Assembly (NCBI GenBank): GCA_910586005.1
Contig: CAJUHG010000021.1
Span: forward strand, 1 to 37,500
Length of the DNA stretch: 37,500 nucleotides
Direction of reading: 5' to 3'
Source: an uncultured Lachnospiraceae bacterium
GTDB taxonomy: Bacteria > Bacillota > Clostridia > Lachnospirales > Lachnospiraceae
This document shows positions 1 to 7,813 of this stretch, piece by piece. Both the position numbers and the translations under genes were made by a program. The stretch's first letter is position 1. Every line of letters begins with the position of its first letter. The notes below the pieces were generated by a model, which ran no database searches, was not told the DNA's origin, and saw only the letters and a list, made by a program, of their open reading frames with translations.

Positions 1-23
1 ATTACATTTTCATCAGCATACAT
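1..23 (-). CDS. Possible 5' end of a gene leaving the window
   Basis: An ATG on the minus strand at 23 reads M-Y-A-D-E-N-V and stays open to the window edge. A purine-rich ribosome-binding site (GAGAGGT) lies 7-8 bases upstream. Only seven codons are visible, so no product can be named. It would be the next gene downstream of feoB on the same strand, separated by about 200 bp that contain their own inverted repeat. Confidence 0.3.
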
Positions 24-88
24 CGTATTTACCTCTCTCTTTTCTCTTATTATCCTACATACAAAAGAAAAAATTTCAAATGTATACC

Positions 89-113
89 TTATGAAACATT
101 AGCAGTTTCATAA
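89..113. promoter_or_regulatory. Perfect 9-7-9 inverted repeat, possible operator
   Basis: TTATGAAAC and GTTTCATAA flank a 7-base spacer. The symmetry extends outward with one bulge (ATAC/GTAT). It lies between the end of feoB and the possible gene starting at 23, with no U-tract, so it looks more like an operator or mRNA hairpin than a terminator. I do not recognise the cognate regulator. Confidence 0.35.
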
Positions 114-230
114 GTATAGGTATTTGTTAATATTTTAACACCGTATCATTCCTTCTTGCAAGGATATTTTCTTTTGTATCCTATAAAATACTTTCTTTCT
201 CCATTTTTCACAAATATATCTTAAAAATTT

Positions 231-2216
231 CTATAAAAACAACGAACAAATTTGATATATTAAGGTGGCTACCAACCATGCAGCCAAAAACTGGAAGATT
301 ATCATCTTCAAAGTGAATTTCTTAGAATTTGTTTCTTTTTTAATGGTGCCTATTGTTGCAGCACAAGGAACATAAAGTAAACAAAATATCATCATACAAT
401 AAGCGTTTAATGGTCCAAACCCCACTTCTGCCAACTGTCCTGTTAAGGCTGCCATCCCTGCCGTAGAATTGATATTATTAATACCAAATAATACACAAAA
501 GCTAGAAACTACTACTTCCTTTGCAGAAATACCAGATATTAATGCGACTCCAATCTGCCACATACCAAGTCCAGCAGGTGCAAGTATAGGTTCCATCCAA
601 TGTCCTAGAACTGCTCCAAAACTTTGTTTAACATCTGTTACCATTCCAGAAACACCAAAATTTAATAAAAACCAAATAATAATGGAAGCTATAAAAATAG
701 TGGTTCCCGCTTTTGTCAAATAATCTTTTACCTTTTCCCAAACATATACTGCTATGGTTCTAGCGTTTGGTGTTTTGTATTCTGGTAGTTCAATTAATAA
801 GGTATGATGTTCTCTATGCGTTTCTATTCTATGAATAACAAATGCTAACATAATAGCAAATATCATTCCAATAAAATACATAGAAAGTGCGGCAAACATC
901 GCATATTTTCCAAAAAACATATCAGCAAATAAGACATAAATTGGCAATCTTGCAGAACAAGACATAAAAGGTGTAATTAATATGGTTCTTCTTCGATCTG
1001 ATTCTTTTTCCAAAGCTCTAGTTGCCATAATTGCAGGAACTGTACAGCCAAAGCCAAGTACCATAGGTAAAAATGCTTTTCCAGAAAGTCCTAAATAACC
1101 CATTAGCCCATCCATTACATAAGCAACTCTTGCCATATAGCCACTATCTTCCAACAGTGCAAGTGCCAAAAACAAAATAAAAATATTAGGCAAAAAAGTA
1201 AGAATACCACCTACTCCTGCAATAATACCATCTACGATAAGAGATATTAACCAAGGAACTACATTGATATGTTGCAATAATGCTAACACTCCATTAGAAA
1301 ATGACTCCAAAATCACCTCAAAGCCACCCTTTAAAGTATCTCCAACAAAAAAAGTTAAAAAAAATACAACTGCCATTACTCCAAAAAAAATGGGCATTCC
1401 CCAGATTGGATGTGTAAGTATCTCATCTACTCTATCTGTAAAAGCTGCTTTTTCTGATTTGTAAAATAAGGTATCTTCTAGCACCTCTTCTATGTAGTCG
1501 TATTTCTGATTAATAATCTCCTTTTCATAATTTTTATCTAAAATCTCTGTATGTTCAATTGGATATAAGCTAGTAATTTCTGTATCTTGTTCTAATAATT
1601 TAATTGCATACCAACGAGCATTTTCTGAAATTTTATACTTAGTTGACAATTCCTGTTCTAATAACTTAATTTTTTCTTCAATATTTTTTTTGTAAACAAC
1701 AATATTCGCTTGATGTTTTTCTTCATAATGATGTACCACTGCATGCAGCAGTACATCCAATCCATTTCTTTTTCTTGCAGAAACAGGTACTACAGGGATA
1801 CCTCCCAACATTTCAGGAAGACGGTGAAGATCAATTTCCATTCCTCGTTCTTCTACAATATCCATCATATTTAATGCAAGAATTACTGGTTTCCCAAGCT
1901 CCAAAAGTTGCAATGTTAGATATAAATTTCTCTCTAAAGCAGAAGCGTCCACAATATTGATAATCACATCTACTTCATTTTCCATAATACATCGTCTAGA
2001 AACCTTTTCCTCTATAGAATATGAGGTTAAGCTATAAATGCCTGGAAGGTCAATTAGCTTCAATTTTTGCTCTTTATAAATTGTTTCACCTTCCATTTTT
2101 TCTACTGTAACTCCAGGCCAATTTGCCACTTTCAAATTAGCTCCAGTATATGCATTAAACAGTGTAGTTTTTCCACAATTAGGGTTTCCTACAAATCCAA
2201 CTCTAATTATTTTCAT
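231..2216 (-). CDS. feoB: Ferrous iron transport protein B
   Basis: This is the GTPase-coupled inner-membrane transporter for Fe(II). The N-terminal G domain is clear: P-loop GNPNCGKT (about residues 10-17), DLPG (G3) and NMMD (G4). The C-terminal half is a chain of hydrophobic segments with the FeoB-typical GFGCTVPAIMATR and SCSARLPIY gate motifs. At 661 residues it is full length for Firmicutes. The start follows the site GAGGAGG and overlaps the end of feoA by 14 bp, so the two are translationally coupled. No FeoC gene is visible. Expression is probably iron-repressed from the promoter upstream of feoA. Confidence 0.97.
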   Translation of the reverse strand: MKIIRVGFVGNPNCGKTTLFNAYTGANLKVANWPGVTVEKMEGETIYKEQKLKLIDLPGIYSLTSYSIEEKVSRRCIMENEVDVIINIVDASALERNLYLTLQLLELGKPVILALNMMDIVEERGMEIDLHRLPEMLGGIPVVPVSARKRNGLDVLLHAVVHHYEEKHQANIVVYKKNIEEKIKLLEQELSTKYKISENARWYAIKLLEQDTEITSLYPIEHTEILDKNYEKEIINQKYDYIEEVLEDTLFYKSEKAAFTDRVDEILTHPIWGMPIFFGVMAVVFFLTFFVGDTLKGGFEVILESFSNGVLALLQHINVVPWLISLIVDGIIAGVGGILTFLPNIFILFLALALLEDSGYMARVAYVMDGLMGYLGLSGKAFLPMVLGFGCTVPAIMATRALEKESDRRRTILITPFMSCSARLPIYVLFADMFFGKYAMFAALSMYFIGMIFAIMLAFVIHRIETHREHHTLLIELPEYKTPNARTIAVYVWEKVKDYLTKAGTTIFIASIIIWFLLNFGVSGMVTDVKQSFGAVLGHWMEPILAPAGLGMWQIGVALISGISAKEVVVSSFCVLFGINNINSTAGMAALTGQLAEVGFGPLNAYCMMIFCLLYVPCAATIGTIKKETNSKKFTLKMIIFQFLAAWLVATLIYQICSLFL

Positions 2217-2451
2217 GGATTTCCTCCTCTTCTGCAGGATTTACCAAAATACCATTTGCAATATCTCTTCCAATCGCCCAACGTGTTCCCCGCACTTTAA
2301 TAATAATAGTTCCATTTTTTTTCTGATTCATCATCCATAACTTTGTTCCACTGTTAATTCCCAATGCCTCTAGGCGCCTCATAATAGTATCTTCCATTAC
2401 AATATCTGTCACAATATATGCTTTTCTTACAGTTCCTTCTAGTATTGTCAT
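2203..2451 (-). CDS. feoA: Ferrous iron transport protein A
   Basis: A small SH3-like FeoA protein of 82 residues, the cytoplasmic accessory partner of FeoB. The sequence shows the family pattern: a central R-R-L-E-A-L-G-I stretch, then a C-terminal basic beta-rich part (KVRGTRWAIGRDIANGILV). The start has a strong ribosome-binding site (AAGGAGTGACCT). It is the first gene of the feoAB operon and overlaps feoB. The leader of about 120 bp contains a promoter with a Fur-box-like sequence and an 8-3-8 palindrome. Confidence 0.93.
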   Translation of the reverse strand: MTILEGTVRKAYIVTDIVMEDTIMRRLEALGINSGTKLWMMNQKKNGTIIIKVRGTRWAIGRDIANGILVNPAEEEEIHENN

Positions 2452-2515
2452 AGGTCACTCCTTTTTTATCACTATTTTAAATAACATGTATTGACAATAT
2501 TATACCATAATCGCT

Positions 2516-2534
2516 TTACCATACACTATGGTAA
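2516..2534. promoter_or_regulatory. Perfect 8-3-8 palindrome in the feoA leader
   Basis: TTACCATA-CAC-TATGGTAA lies between the feoA -10 box and the start codon. It could be a second operator or a short mRNA hairpin. It does not match the Fur, DtxR or MntR consensus sequences that I know. Confidence 0.45.
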
Positions 2535-2569
2535 TCTATACCCGTTTGGGCGGTATCATATATAATGAT

Positions 2570-2598
2570 ATTATACTCTAATTGAAAATGACTATCAA
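2570..2598 (-). promoter_or_regulatory. feoAB promoter with Fur-box-like operator
   Basis: On the minus strand TTGATA (2593-2598), a 17-bp spacer and TATAAT (2570-2575) form a near-consensus sigma-A promoter. The 15-mer TGATAGTCATTTTCA (2583-2597) overlaps the -35 box and spacer. It matches the 7-1-7 Fur box TGATAATNATTATCA at 12 of 14 defined positions. This placement fits iron-dependent repression of feoAB. The regulator itself is not in the window. Confidence 0.7.
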
Positions 2599-2625
2599 TA
2601 GCACTTGTTAAAGTTCCTTTACTAT

Positions 2626-3525
2626 TTATGAGCCTACAATGGTACCACCATTTGGATGCAATACTTGCCCTGTTATATAAGAAGCATCCTCAGAAGCCAA
2701 AAATACATAGCAAGGAGATACCTCACAAGGTTGCCCTGCTCGCATCATTGGTACTTTTGATGTCTCTCTTCCAAAAGTAGAAACTGCCTGAGCAGAATAA
2801 GAAGATGGAATCAATGGAGTCCATATTGGTCCAGGAGAAACTGCATTTACTCGTATCCCTTGTTCTACCAAGGATAAAGACAAGGATCTTGTCAATGCAA
2901 CAATAGCTCCCTTTGTGGCGCTATAATCTATCAATTCTTTATTTCCTTGATAGGCTGTTATAGAAGTAGTATTGATAATATTACTTCCTCTTTTCATATA
3001 TGGTAAAGCAGCCTGTATCACATAAAAATATGATATAATATTATTCTGAAATACTAAATTAAGTTGTTCTGGGGAAATATCTAAAATACTAGATTGTATA
3101 AATTGAAGTGCATGGTTATTTACAAGAATATCTATTTTTCCAAAATAATTTATTGTACTATTGATACATTTTTGGACAAAACGTTGTTCTTTTAAATCCC
3201 CTTGCAATAATAAACAATTTCCTCCTAACTCTTTAATTTTATTCTCAGTTTCTTTTGCATCATACTCTTCATCATAATATATAATTACAACAGAAGCTCC
3301 TTCTTTCACAAAATCATAGGCAACTGCTCTGCCAATCCCACTATCTCCTCCTGTAATAATTGCAACTTTATTCTCTAATTTTCTTCCACACTGTCTTCTC
3401 TCTGATATAGGTTTTGGTTCCATAATATATTCTAATCCTGGTTGTTCTTTTTGGTGCTGTGGCGGAAAAGTTAAATAGATATCCTCACATTTTTGTATAT
3501 ATCCATAATTGTTATTTTGTTTCAT
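2626..3525 (-). CDS. SDR family NAD(P)-dependent oxidoreductase
   Basis: A classical short-chain dehydrogenase of the YdaD/YhdF/general-stress-protein-39 type. It has a nucleotide-binding motif (TGGDSGIGRAVA), an NNHA motif and the catalytic YSATK. The C-terminal signature (SEDASYITGQVLHPNGG) is intact. The N-terminal extension with HQKEQPGLEYIMEPKP is typical of this subgroup. I place the start at 3525, which follows AAGGAGGT; the longer frame to 3618 has no ribosome-binding site. Length is then 299 residues. The substrate is unknown. The gene is divergent from the spore-coat operon, sharing about 135 bp of upstream DNA. Confidence 0.9.
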   Translation of the reverse strand: MKQNNNYGYIQKCEDIYLTFPPQHQKEQPGLEYIMEPKPISERRQCGRKLENKVAIITGGDSGIGRAVAYDFVKEGASVVIIYYDEEYDAKETENKIKELGGNCLLLQGDLKEQRFVQKCINSTINYFGKIDILVNNHALQFIQSSILDISPEQLNLVFQNNIISYFYVIQAALPYMKRGSNIINTTSITAYQGNKELIDYSATKGAIVALTRSLSLSLVEQGIRVNAVSPGPIWTPLIPSSYSAQAVSTFGRETSKVPMMRAGQPCEVSPCYVFLASEDASYITGQVLHPNGGTIVGS

Positions 3526-3660
3526 ACCATACCTCCTTGTTATACTATATGCATATAAAAAACGTTCTGACACTTTCTTGTATCTATGTACTGCTGCACC
3601 ATTTTTCTCCTTTTTCATATTGTATAAAAAACTGAAATATAAGAAAGGAATTTACCAATT

Positions 3661-4128
3661 ATGGCAAATTATAATCATATAGCATCTGATTGTGATTGCA
3701 AGCAGAATATGCCCCAGCGTCAAATACCTGCAAAACCTTGTCACACAGATATGCCTCAGTGTCAAATGCCTGCAAAACCTTGTCACACAAATATGCCTCG
3801 GCGCCAAATGCCCGCAAAACCTTGTCACACAAATATGCCTCGGCATCAAATGAATATATCCCAGCGCCAAATGAATATGCCTCAGTGTCAAATGCCTGTA
3901 AAACCTTGTCACACAAATATGCCTCAAATGGAACATTGTCCTTCTATTTCAAATTCAAATGGATGTATGGATAAATCAGATCCATTAGCAGGTATGGCAA
4001 TTGCAATGGCATATGTTCCCTGGCAATTTTTTCAAGAAACCTACGAACCTGATAAAGCTTTACAGTATGGAACTATTTTCCCTGAATTAAATAAACCATT
4101 TTATGGGAAAGGAGGCTGCCTGAAATGA
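3661..4128 (+). CDS. cotJA: Spore coat-associated protein CotJA with repeat-expanded N terminus
   Basis: The C-terminal 45 residues or so (DPLAGMAIAMAYVPWQFF, then LQYGTIFPELNKPF) are diagnostic of CotJA, an inner spore-coat component made in the mother cell. Usual CotJA proteins are about 70-90 residues. This one is 155, because residues 17-86 are tandem 14-residue units of the form MPxxQMPAKPCHTN, rich in Met, Pro, Cys and His. The gene starts 12 bases after AAAGGAA and overlaps cotJB by 4 bp (ATGA). A CATATTGT element at 3616-3623 might be a sporulation sigma -10 box, but I see no convincing -35. Confidence 0.88.
   Translation: MANYNHIASDCDCKQNMPQRQIPAKPCHTDMPQCQMPAKPCHTNMPRRQMPAKPCHTNMPRHQMNISQRQMNMPQCQMPVKPCHTNMPQMEHCPSISNSNGCMDKSDPLAGMAIAMAYVPWQFFQETYEPDKALQYGTIFPELNKPFYGKGGCLK
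3709..3918 (+). repeat. 42-bp coding tandem repeat in cotJA
   Basis: Five in-frame 42-bp units begin at 3709, 3751, 3793, 3835 and 3877, each encoding 14 residues. The fourth is made of two 21-bp half units (MPRHQMN, ISQRQMN). Units carry the block PAKPCHTN or PVKPCHTN. The high DNA identity implies recent expansion or gene conversion. Confidence 0.92.
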
Positions 4129-4391
4129 AAGGAAATCAAATGGAACAAATTAAATTATTCCAATGGATTAATATGGTAAGTTTTGCTGTAAATGATATTG
4201 TTCTATATCTTGATACTCACCCTACAGACCAGGAAGCAATCGCTTATTTTAACCACTTTCGTGAAATCCGTACAAGTGCTTTAAAAGAATATGAAAATTG
4301 CTATGGTCCTCTTACCATTGACACTGCCAAACCAGATCAAAAATGGCTGTGGGCTACACAGCCAATGCCTTGGGAAGGGGGATACTGTTAA
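4125..4391 (+). CDS. cotJB: Spore coat protein CotJB
   Basis: An 88-residue CotJB-family protein. It contains the characteristic helical start (QWINMVSFAVNDIVLYLDTHP), the LKEYENCYGPLT segment and the conserved end (WLWATQPMPWEGGY). It has a strong ribosome-binding site (AAAGGAGG) and is translationally coupled at both ends: ATGA overlap with cotJA, TAATG overlap with cotJC. CotJB works with CotJA and CotJC in the inner coat. Confidence 0.93.
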   Translation: MKGNQMEQIKLFQWINMVSFAVNDIVLYLDTHPTDQEAIAYFNHFREIRTSALKEYENCYGPLTIDTAKPDQKWLWATQPMPWEGGYC

Positions 4392-4633
4392 TGTGGAATT
4401 ATGAAAAAAGATTACAATATCCTGTTAATATTACTCAACCCAATCCTCAGATGGCACAAGTAATCATAAGCCAATTTGGTGGACCTGATGGTGAACTCTC
4501 TGCGTCTATGCGCTATCTATCCCAGAGATATACCATTCCCTATCGAGAGGTTGCTGGACTACTAACTGATATAGGTACAGAAGCATTAGAAATGTTTCAT
4601 TTAGGAATTAACATTTTTTGGATTTGCCTGTAA
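4391..4633 (+). pseudogene. cotJC: cotJC, N-terminal part (interrupted by element)
   Basis: The first 64 codons encode the N terminus of CotJC (MWNYEKRLQYPV, then GGPDGELSASMRYLSQRY, ending LLTDIGTE). CotJC is a manganese-catalase-family spore-coat protein. After codon 64 (ending 4582) the frame enters element DNA, adds 16 unrelated residues (ALEMFHLG...) and stops at 4633. The start follows AAGGGGG and overlaps the cotJB stop. The missing C-terminal part is at 27969-28388. This is better described as a reversibly split gene than as a decayed pseudogene, because neither half carries other lesions. Confidence 0.93.
4572..4602 (+). other. attL-type junction of the cotJC element
   Basis: The 12-bp core TAGGTACAGAAG (4572-4583) is shared with the right junction. 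The half-site at 4576-4602 is, read as reverse complement, 24/27 identical to the half-site at 27933-27959. Predicted crossover is at the GG dinucleotide, 4574-4575. The recombinase stop codon (4601-4603) lies in the arm. Confidence 0.85.
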
Positions 4634-6250
4634 GTAATTGTCTGTAGATATTTTTGCATCTATATAACTCCATTTAAAAGGAAATAACTTCAAATATACA
4701 TCTATATGATTTTTGTCAATAACCACTATCTTATCTAATATTTGCTTATAAAATTCATCTTCATGTTCTACACCACTCACCATTTCGTTCATAGCATCTA
4801 TGATTTTCTGTATAAACTCTTGCTGATACTTTTCTATTCTTTTTGGTTTTTCAATATTGTCAATTACTGATTTTAATTCAATAATTTTTATATTACATTT
4901 TTCTCTTGCTGTTATAAATTCCTCTTTACTTATTATATTTGATAAATAAAGGTTCATTAGATTCTTATATTTTTCCTCCATTGTCTGAATCTGTGCTTTT
5001 AAATTTTTAATATCTCTCTCAGAAGTATCCATCACAGTAACAGATTTAATAACAGAAAGCAAATTTTCAGTAATTTTCTTTTTATTATAATTGAGACTTC
5101 TGGTAACAAGATACATAATATGTATAATATCTTCATTTCGAATACTTAAACTGCTACATCCTAAGGGATTTCCTATTTTGTCAAAATGAACTCTGCCATA
5201 TTTTGCTGCTTTATTACAACGCCAAGTTTTATAATAACTTCCATCTTTGCGGATTTTGCATCGTGCTACATAACTTGAGCCACAACAACCACATTTGATT
5301 TTTCCAGAAAAAAGATAACGATTGCTATATTTTGCCTTCCCTTCTTGTGAAAAAGAACGTGCATCTAAAATACGATTTGCTTCTTCAAACATTTCACGAG
5401 AAATAATTGCTTCATGATGGTTTTTGATAATAACAAATTCTTCTTGTCCTTGATTGTATTTTTTTTCATGAGATAGAAAATCAGGCGTATATGTTTTTTT
5501 CTGAACTAAATCACCACAGTATTTCTCATTGCGAATCATACGTAGGATAACTGTATTTTGCCATTTTTCTGCTTTTATTGGGCGAATGCCTTCTTCTTGA
5601 AGTTCACGGGCAATCGTATGTGTACCTTTTCCTTCATTTACAAATTTATGAAAAATAAGACGTACCACGTTTGCTCCTTCTTCATTGATATGCATTTTAC
5701 CATCTTTCACATCATAACCAAGCATACTCCTTCCAAAAACTACTCCCTGTTCCATCTGACGTTTTTGTCCCCATTTTACACGCTCGGAAGTTTTACGACT
5801 TTCTTCTTGTGCAATAGAAGACATAATAGTCAGACGAAGTTCTGCATCATCATCAAGAGTATTAATATTATCATTTAGAAAAATAACACCAATTCCCTGT
5901 TTTTTAAGATCACGTGTATAATAAATACTGTCCAACGTATTTCTTGCAAAACGAGAAATTTCTTTTGTAATAATCAAATCAAAATCACCTTTCTTCGCAC
6001 ATGTTATCATTCGGTTAAACTCTTTACGTTTTTTAGTGTTTGTACCAGAAATACCCTCATCAGCAAATATCTCTAAAAGTTCCCAGTCAGGATTACATGC
6101 AATATACTGTCTAAAATATCTTTGCTGGTTTTCCAAAGAATTCACTTGATCTTCCTTTTCTGTAGAGACGCGACAGTAGGCAACCACACGTTTTTTTTCT
6201 TCTATTAACTTTCTTTTTTGATTTAAAATTTCATATTTCTTTGTAGACAT
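4601..6250 (-). CDS. Large serine recombinase of the cotJC element
   Basis: The N-terminal resolvase domain has the catalytic motif YCRVST (Ser29) and the conserved EISRFARNT. A recombinase domain and a zinc ribbon follow (CGCCG, with later Cys at WRCN and GCSS). A long coiled coil completes the large-serine-recombinase plan (SpoIVCA, phiC31 and TnpX types). Length is 549 residues from the ATG at 6250, preceded by AAGGAAAA; a TTG start at 6298 is possible but weaker. The stop lies at the left junction, as usual for integrases next to their att site. It most likely catalyses excision, and earlier integration, of the element. I find no clear sigma-E or sigma-K promoter upstream. Confidence 0.93.
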   Translation of the reverse strand: MSTKKYEILNQKRKLIEEKKRVVAYCRVSTEKEDQVNSLENQQRYFRQYIACNPDWELLEIFADEGISGTNTKKRKEFNRMITCAKKGDFDLIITKEISRFARNTLDSIYYTRDLKKQGIGVIFLNDNINTLDDDAELRLTIMSSIAQEESRKTSERVKWGQKRQMEQGVVFGRSMLGYDVKDGKMHINEEGANVVRLIFHKFVNEGKGTHTIARELQEEGIRPIKAEKWQNTVILRMIRNEKYCGDLVQKKTYTPDFLSHEKKYNQGQEEFVIIKNHHEAIISREMFEEANRILDARSFSQEGKAKYSNRYLFSGKIKCGCCGSSYVARCKIRKDGSYYKTWRCNKAAKYGRVHFDKIGNPLGCSSLSIRNEDIIHIMYLVTRSLNYNKKKITENLLSVIKSVTVMDTSERDIKNLKAQIQTMEEKYKNLMNLYLSNIISKEEFITAREKCNIKIIELKSVIDNIEKPKRIEKYQQEFIQKIIDAMNEMVSGVEHEDEFYKQILDKIVVIDKNHIDVYLKLFPFKWSYIDAKISTDNYLQANPKNVNS

Positions 6251-6315
6251 CACAATTTTTCCTTTTCTTTTTCTAGATTCATAAAACAAAGTAAACAACC
6301 CAACATTAACTTATA

Positions 6316-6410
6316 TTCCACTCACATGAGTGTGCATATTATTTTTTATTCTATAGGAAGACTTTTTTATGCTTTTGCATGGTAAGTTTTTTCTATATAA
6401 AATAGAAAAA
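6316..6410. repeat. Hairpin-forming dispersed repeat, copy A
   Basis: Upstream of the recombinase gene. It contains the palindrome CACTCA-CA-TGAGTG (6319-6332), an ATGC/GCAT stem and an AT-rich right side. It aligns along its whole length with 16891-16985, which has the same order of small hairpin, T-run, CTATAGGAA block, inner hairpin and closing arm. It looks like a MITE or REP-like family in diverged copies. Confidence 0.55.
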
Positions 6411-6432
6411 CGCCAAGCAATTATGCTTGACG
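6401..6432 (-). terminator. Rho-independent terminator after the 69-residue gene
   Basis: Read on the minus strand, a stem (CGTCAAGCA / TGCTTGGCG, one G-U pair) with a short AT loop is followed by TTTTTCTATT. It begins directly at the stop codon of the 69-residue gene and so ends the leftward unit that starts with the bile salt hydrolase or further upstream. Confidence 0.75.
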
Positions 6433-6642
6433 CTACTTTTTATGATTTTGACTGTATTGTGTTTCAAGTATAGTCAAACAATCTTTACACTGTGATGTAG
6501 TTAATAAATTTCTTTTTTCTAAAGATAAAAGTATTGATTTTTGAATATTCATTAGAAATGCAGCATGTTCTTGTTCATCTAGTTTTAAAACCATTTTTTC
6601 ACTAACAACAAATTCTCTATATTTCGCCTTCACACCTACCAC
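6433..6642 (-). CDS. Small hypothetical protein next to the recombinase
   Basis: About 69 residues. The C-terminal half (SILLSLEKRNLLTTSQCKDCLTIL) is a predicted pair of amphipathic helices similar to small proteins often found beside serine recombinases in Clostridia. The start is uncertain: the longest frame begins with GTG at 6642 without a good ribosome-binding site, and another GTG and an ATG lie further in. By position (last gene before the recombinase, same strand) it is a candidate recombination directionality factor, as SprB is for SPbeta. That role is inference only. Confidence 0.55.
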   Translation of the reverse strand: MVGVKAKYREFVVSEKMVLKLDEQEHAAFLMNIQKSILLSLEKRNLLTTSQCKDCLTILETQYSQNHKK

Positions 6643-6676
6643 TCAAAAAATTTATTGTCAATCATTAATATATAAA

Positions 6677-7798
6677 TTAAGTTTGTACAATATGAGTTAC
6701 TTTGTAAGCTTCCCAAGGATCTGGAATTTCTAATTTGCAAATCATTTCTTCTAAAACATTTTCTGGAATATAACGTTTCCTTTTTTGATTTCTAATAAAT
6801 AGTTTTTCATATGGCACTTCTAAATATATAATGTGCACTCGTGCACCATAATCAGCAAAAAGTGTCACCAATTTCTGTCTCGTTTCTTGTATAATATTGG
6901 TAGCATTCCAGATAAAGGGCTGTTTTTGTCGCAAGAGAACTCGTGCCCGTTCCCTTGCAATATGTGCTACTTTACCAGAATTTTTTGTTGGTGATATTTT
7001 ATATTCTTCCCTAATACTATCTAAAGAAATTATAGGCATATTTGCACCATATTTTTCTATCCAACTATCTTTTCCTGACAAAGGTAAACCTGACATTAAA
7101 ATTACATCAAATTCTGTATTATCATATAATTCAGCACCACACCATAAATTATCTTTATGAAAGTATTCAAATTTGGTATATAATCCTGAAAAAGCATATG
7201 ATTTTTCCCAAATATTTTGTTCCTTAGCATACTCTGCAAACAATTCCACATTCTCTAACAAATTTTCAGAAGTGGTTGTAATTCGCCCTTGAAGATCTGC
7301 TTTGGAAAGTAAATATAAAAGTCGTAGTGGAATACTTTCAGAAGCTTTCATTAAATTAAATTCTGGTCTTTTCTTTTTCCAAAACCATACTGGCATTCCA
7401 TGATATCGAATTAATTTCGCAACTAGTTCTCTTTGCGCAAAAGATAAGCCAAAATGATTTGCATTTCTATATGCAAGTCTACGAAACTCTTTTTCTCCAA
7501 GAATGGTATGCTTTGGTGAAATCCATTCTCCATTTTCAAATTTTGTACATATAGGTTTTCCAATATCATGAAAAGCTGCTGACAAAAACAAAAGTTCTTG
7601 TTCTTGTGGATTCAATTCTTGCCACTCTGAAAGTTCTATTAACTTCTCACATACCATATTAGTATGACAATATACATCACCTTCTGCATGATAACTTGAA
7701 TTTTGAGGAGTATTTTTTAGGATAGTAAATTCAGGATAATTTTTAGTAAGTTGAGGAAAAGAAAATCCACAATTACGGATTTCTTTTAATATTTGCAT
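6677..7798 (-). CDS. HD-domain / polynucleotide kinase-like protein
   Basis: A 373-residue two-domain protein. The N-terminal part is an HD phosphohydrolase: His37, His45, the doublet FHDIGKP with His77-Asp78, then His97. The C-terminal part is a P-loop kinase: GLPLSGKD at about 237-244, then SLDSIREEY and an FIWNATN segment, like the 5'-kinase module of T4 Pnkp. Next upstream is an RNA ligase 15 bp away. The pair probably heals and seals broken RNA: the HD domain for 3' or cyclic phosphate ends, the kinase for 5' ends. The start has the site AAGGAGGG. Confidence 0.82.
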   Translation of the reverse strand: MQILKEIRNCGFSFPQLTKNYPEFTILKNTPQNSSYHAEGDVYCHTNMVCEKLIELSEWQELNPQEQELLFLSAAFHDIGKPICTKFENGEWISPKHTILGEKEFRRLAYRNANHFGLSFAQRELVAKLIRYHGMPVWFWKKKRPEFNLMKASESIPLRLLYLLSKADLQGRITTTSENLLENVELFAEYAKEQNIWEKSYAFSGLYTKFEYFHKDNLWCGAELYDNTEFDVILMSGLPLSGKDSWIEKYGANMPIISLDSIREEYKISPTKNSGKVAHIARERARVLLRQKQPFIWNATNIIQETRQKLVTLFADYGARVHIIYLEVPYEKLFIRNQKRKRYIPENVLEEMICKLEIPDPWEAYKVTHIVQT

Positions 7799-7813
7799 AT
7801 TTTTCCCTCCTTA

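Noticed and set aside
3526..3618. N-terminal extension of the SDR gene to 3618
   Set aside because: No ribosome-binding site at 3618, while AAGGAGGT precedes 3525; the extension is not part of the family.
3652..3936. Open frames on the minus strand opposite cotJA
   Set aside because: They are produced by the 42-bp repeat of cotJA read backwards; no ribosome-binding site or family similarity.
4343..4390. Longer start for cotJC at 4343
   Set aside because: It would overlap cotJB by 49 bp; the ATG at 4391 has a strong site (AAGGGGG), the TAATG coupling and the family N terminus MWNYEKRLQYP.
4601..6250. Recombinase as part of an unrelated Tn4451-type transposon
   Set aside because: Its stop codon lies within the att arm that pairs with the far end 23 kb away; no nearer matching end was seen.
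6250..6420. Sigma-E or sigma-K promoter before the recombinase gene
   Set aside because: I looked for CATA-type -10 boxes with matching -35 elements at proper spacing and found none convincing, so no call is made although mother-cell expression would be expected.
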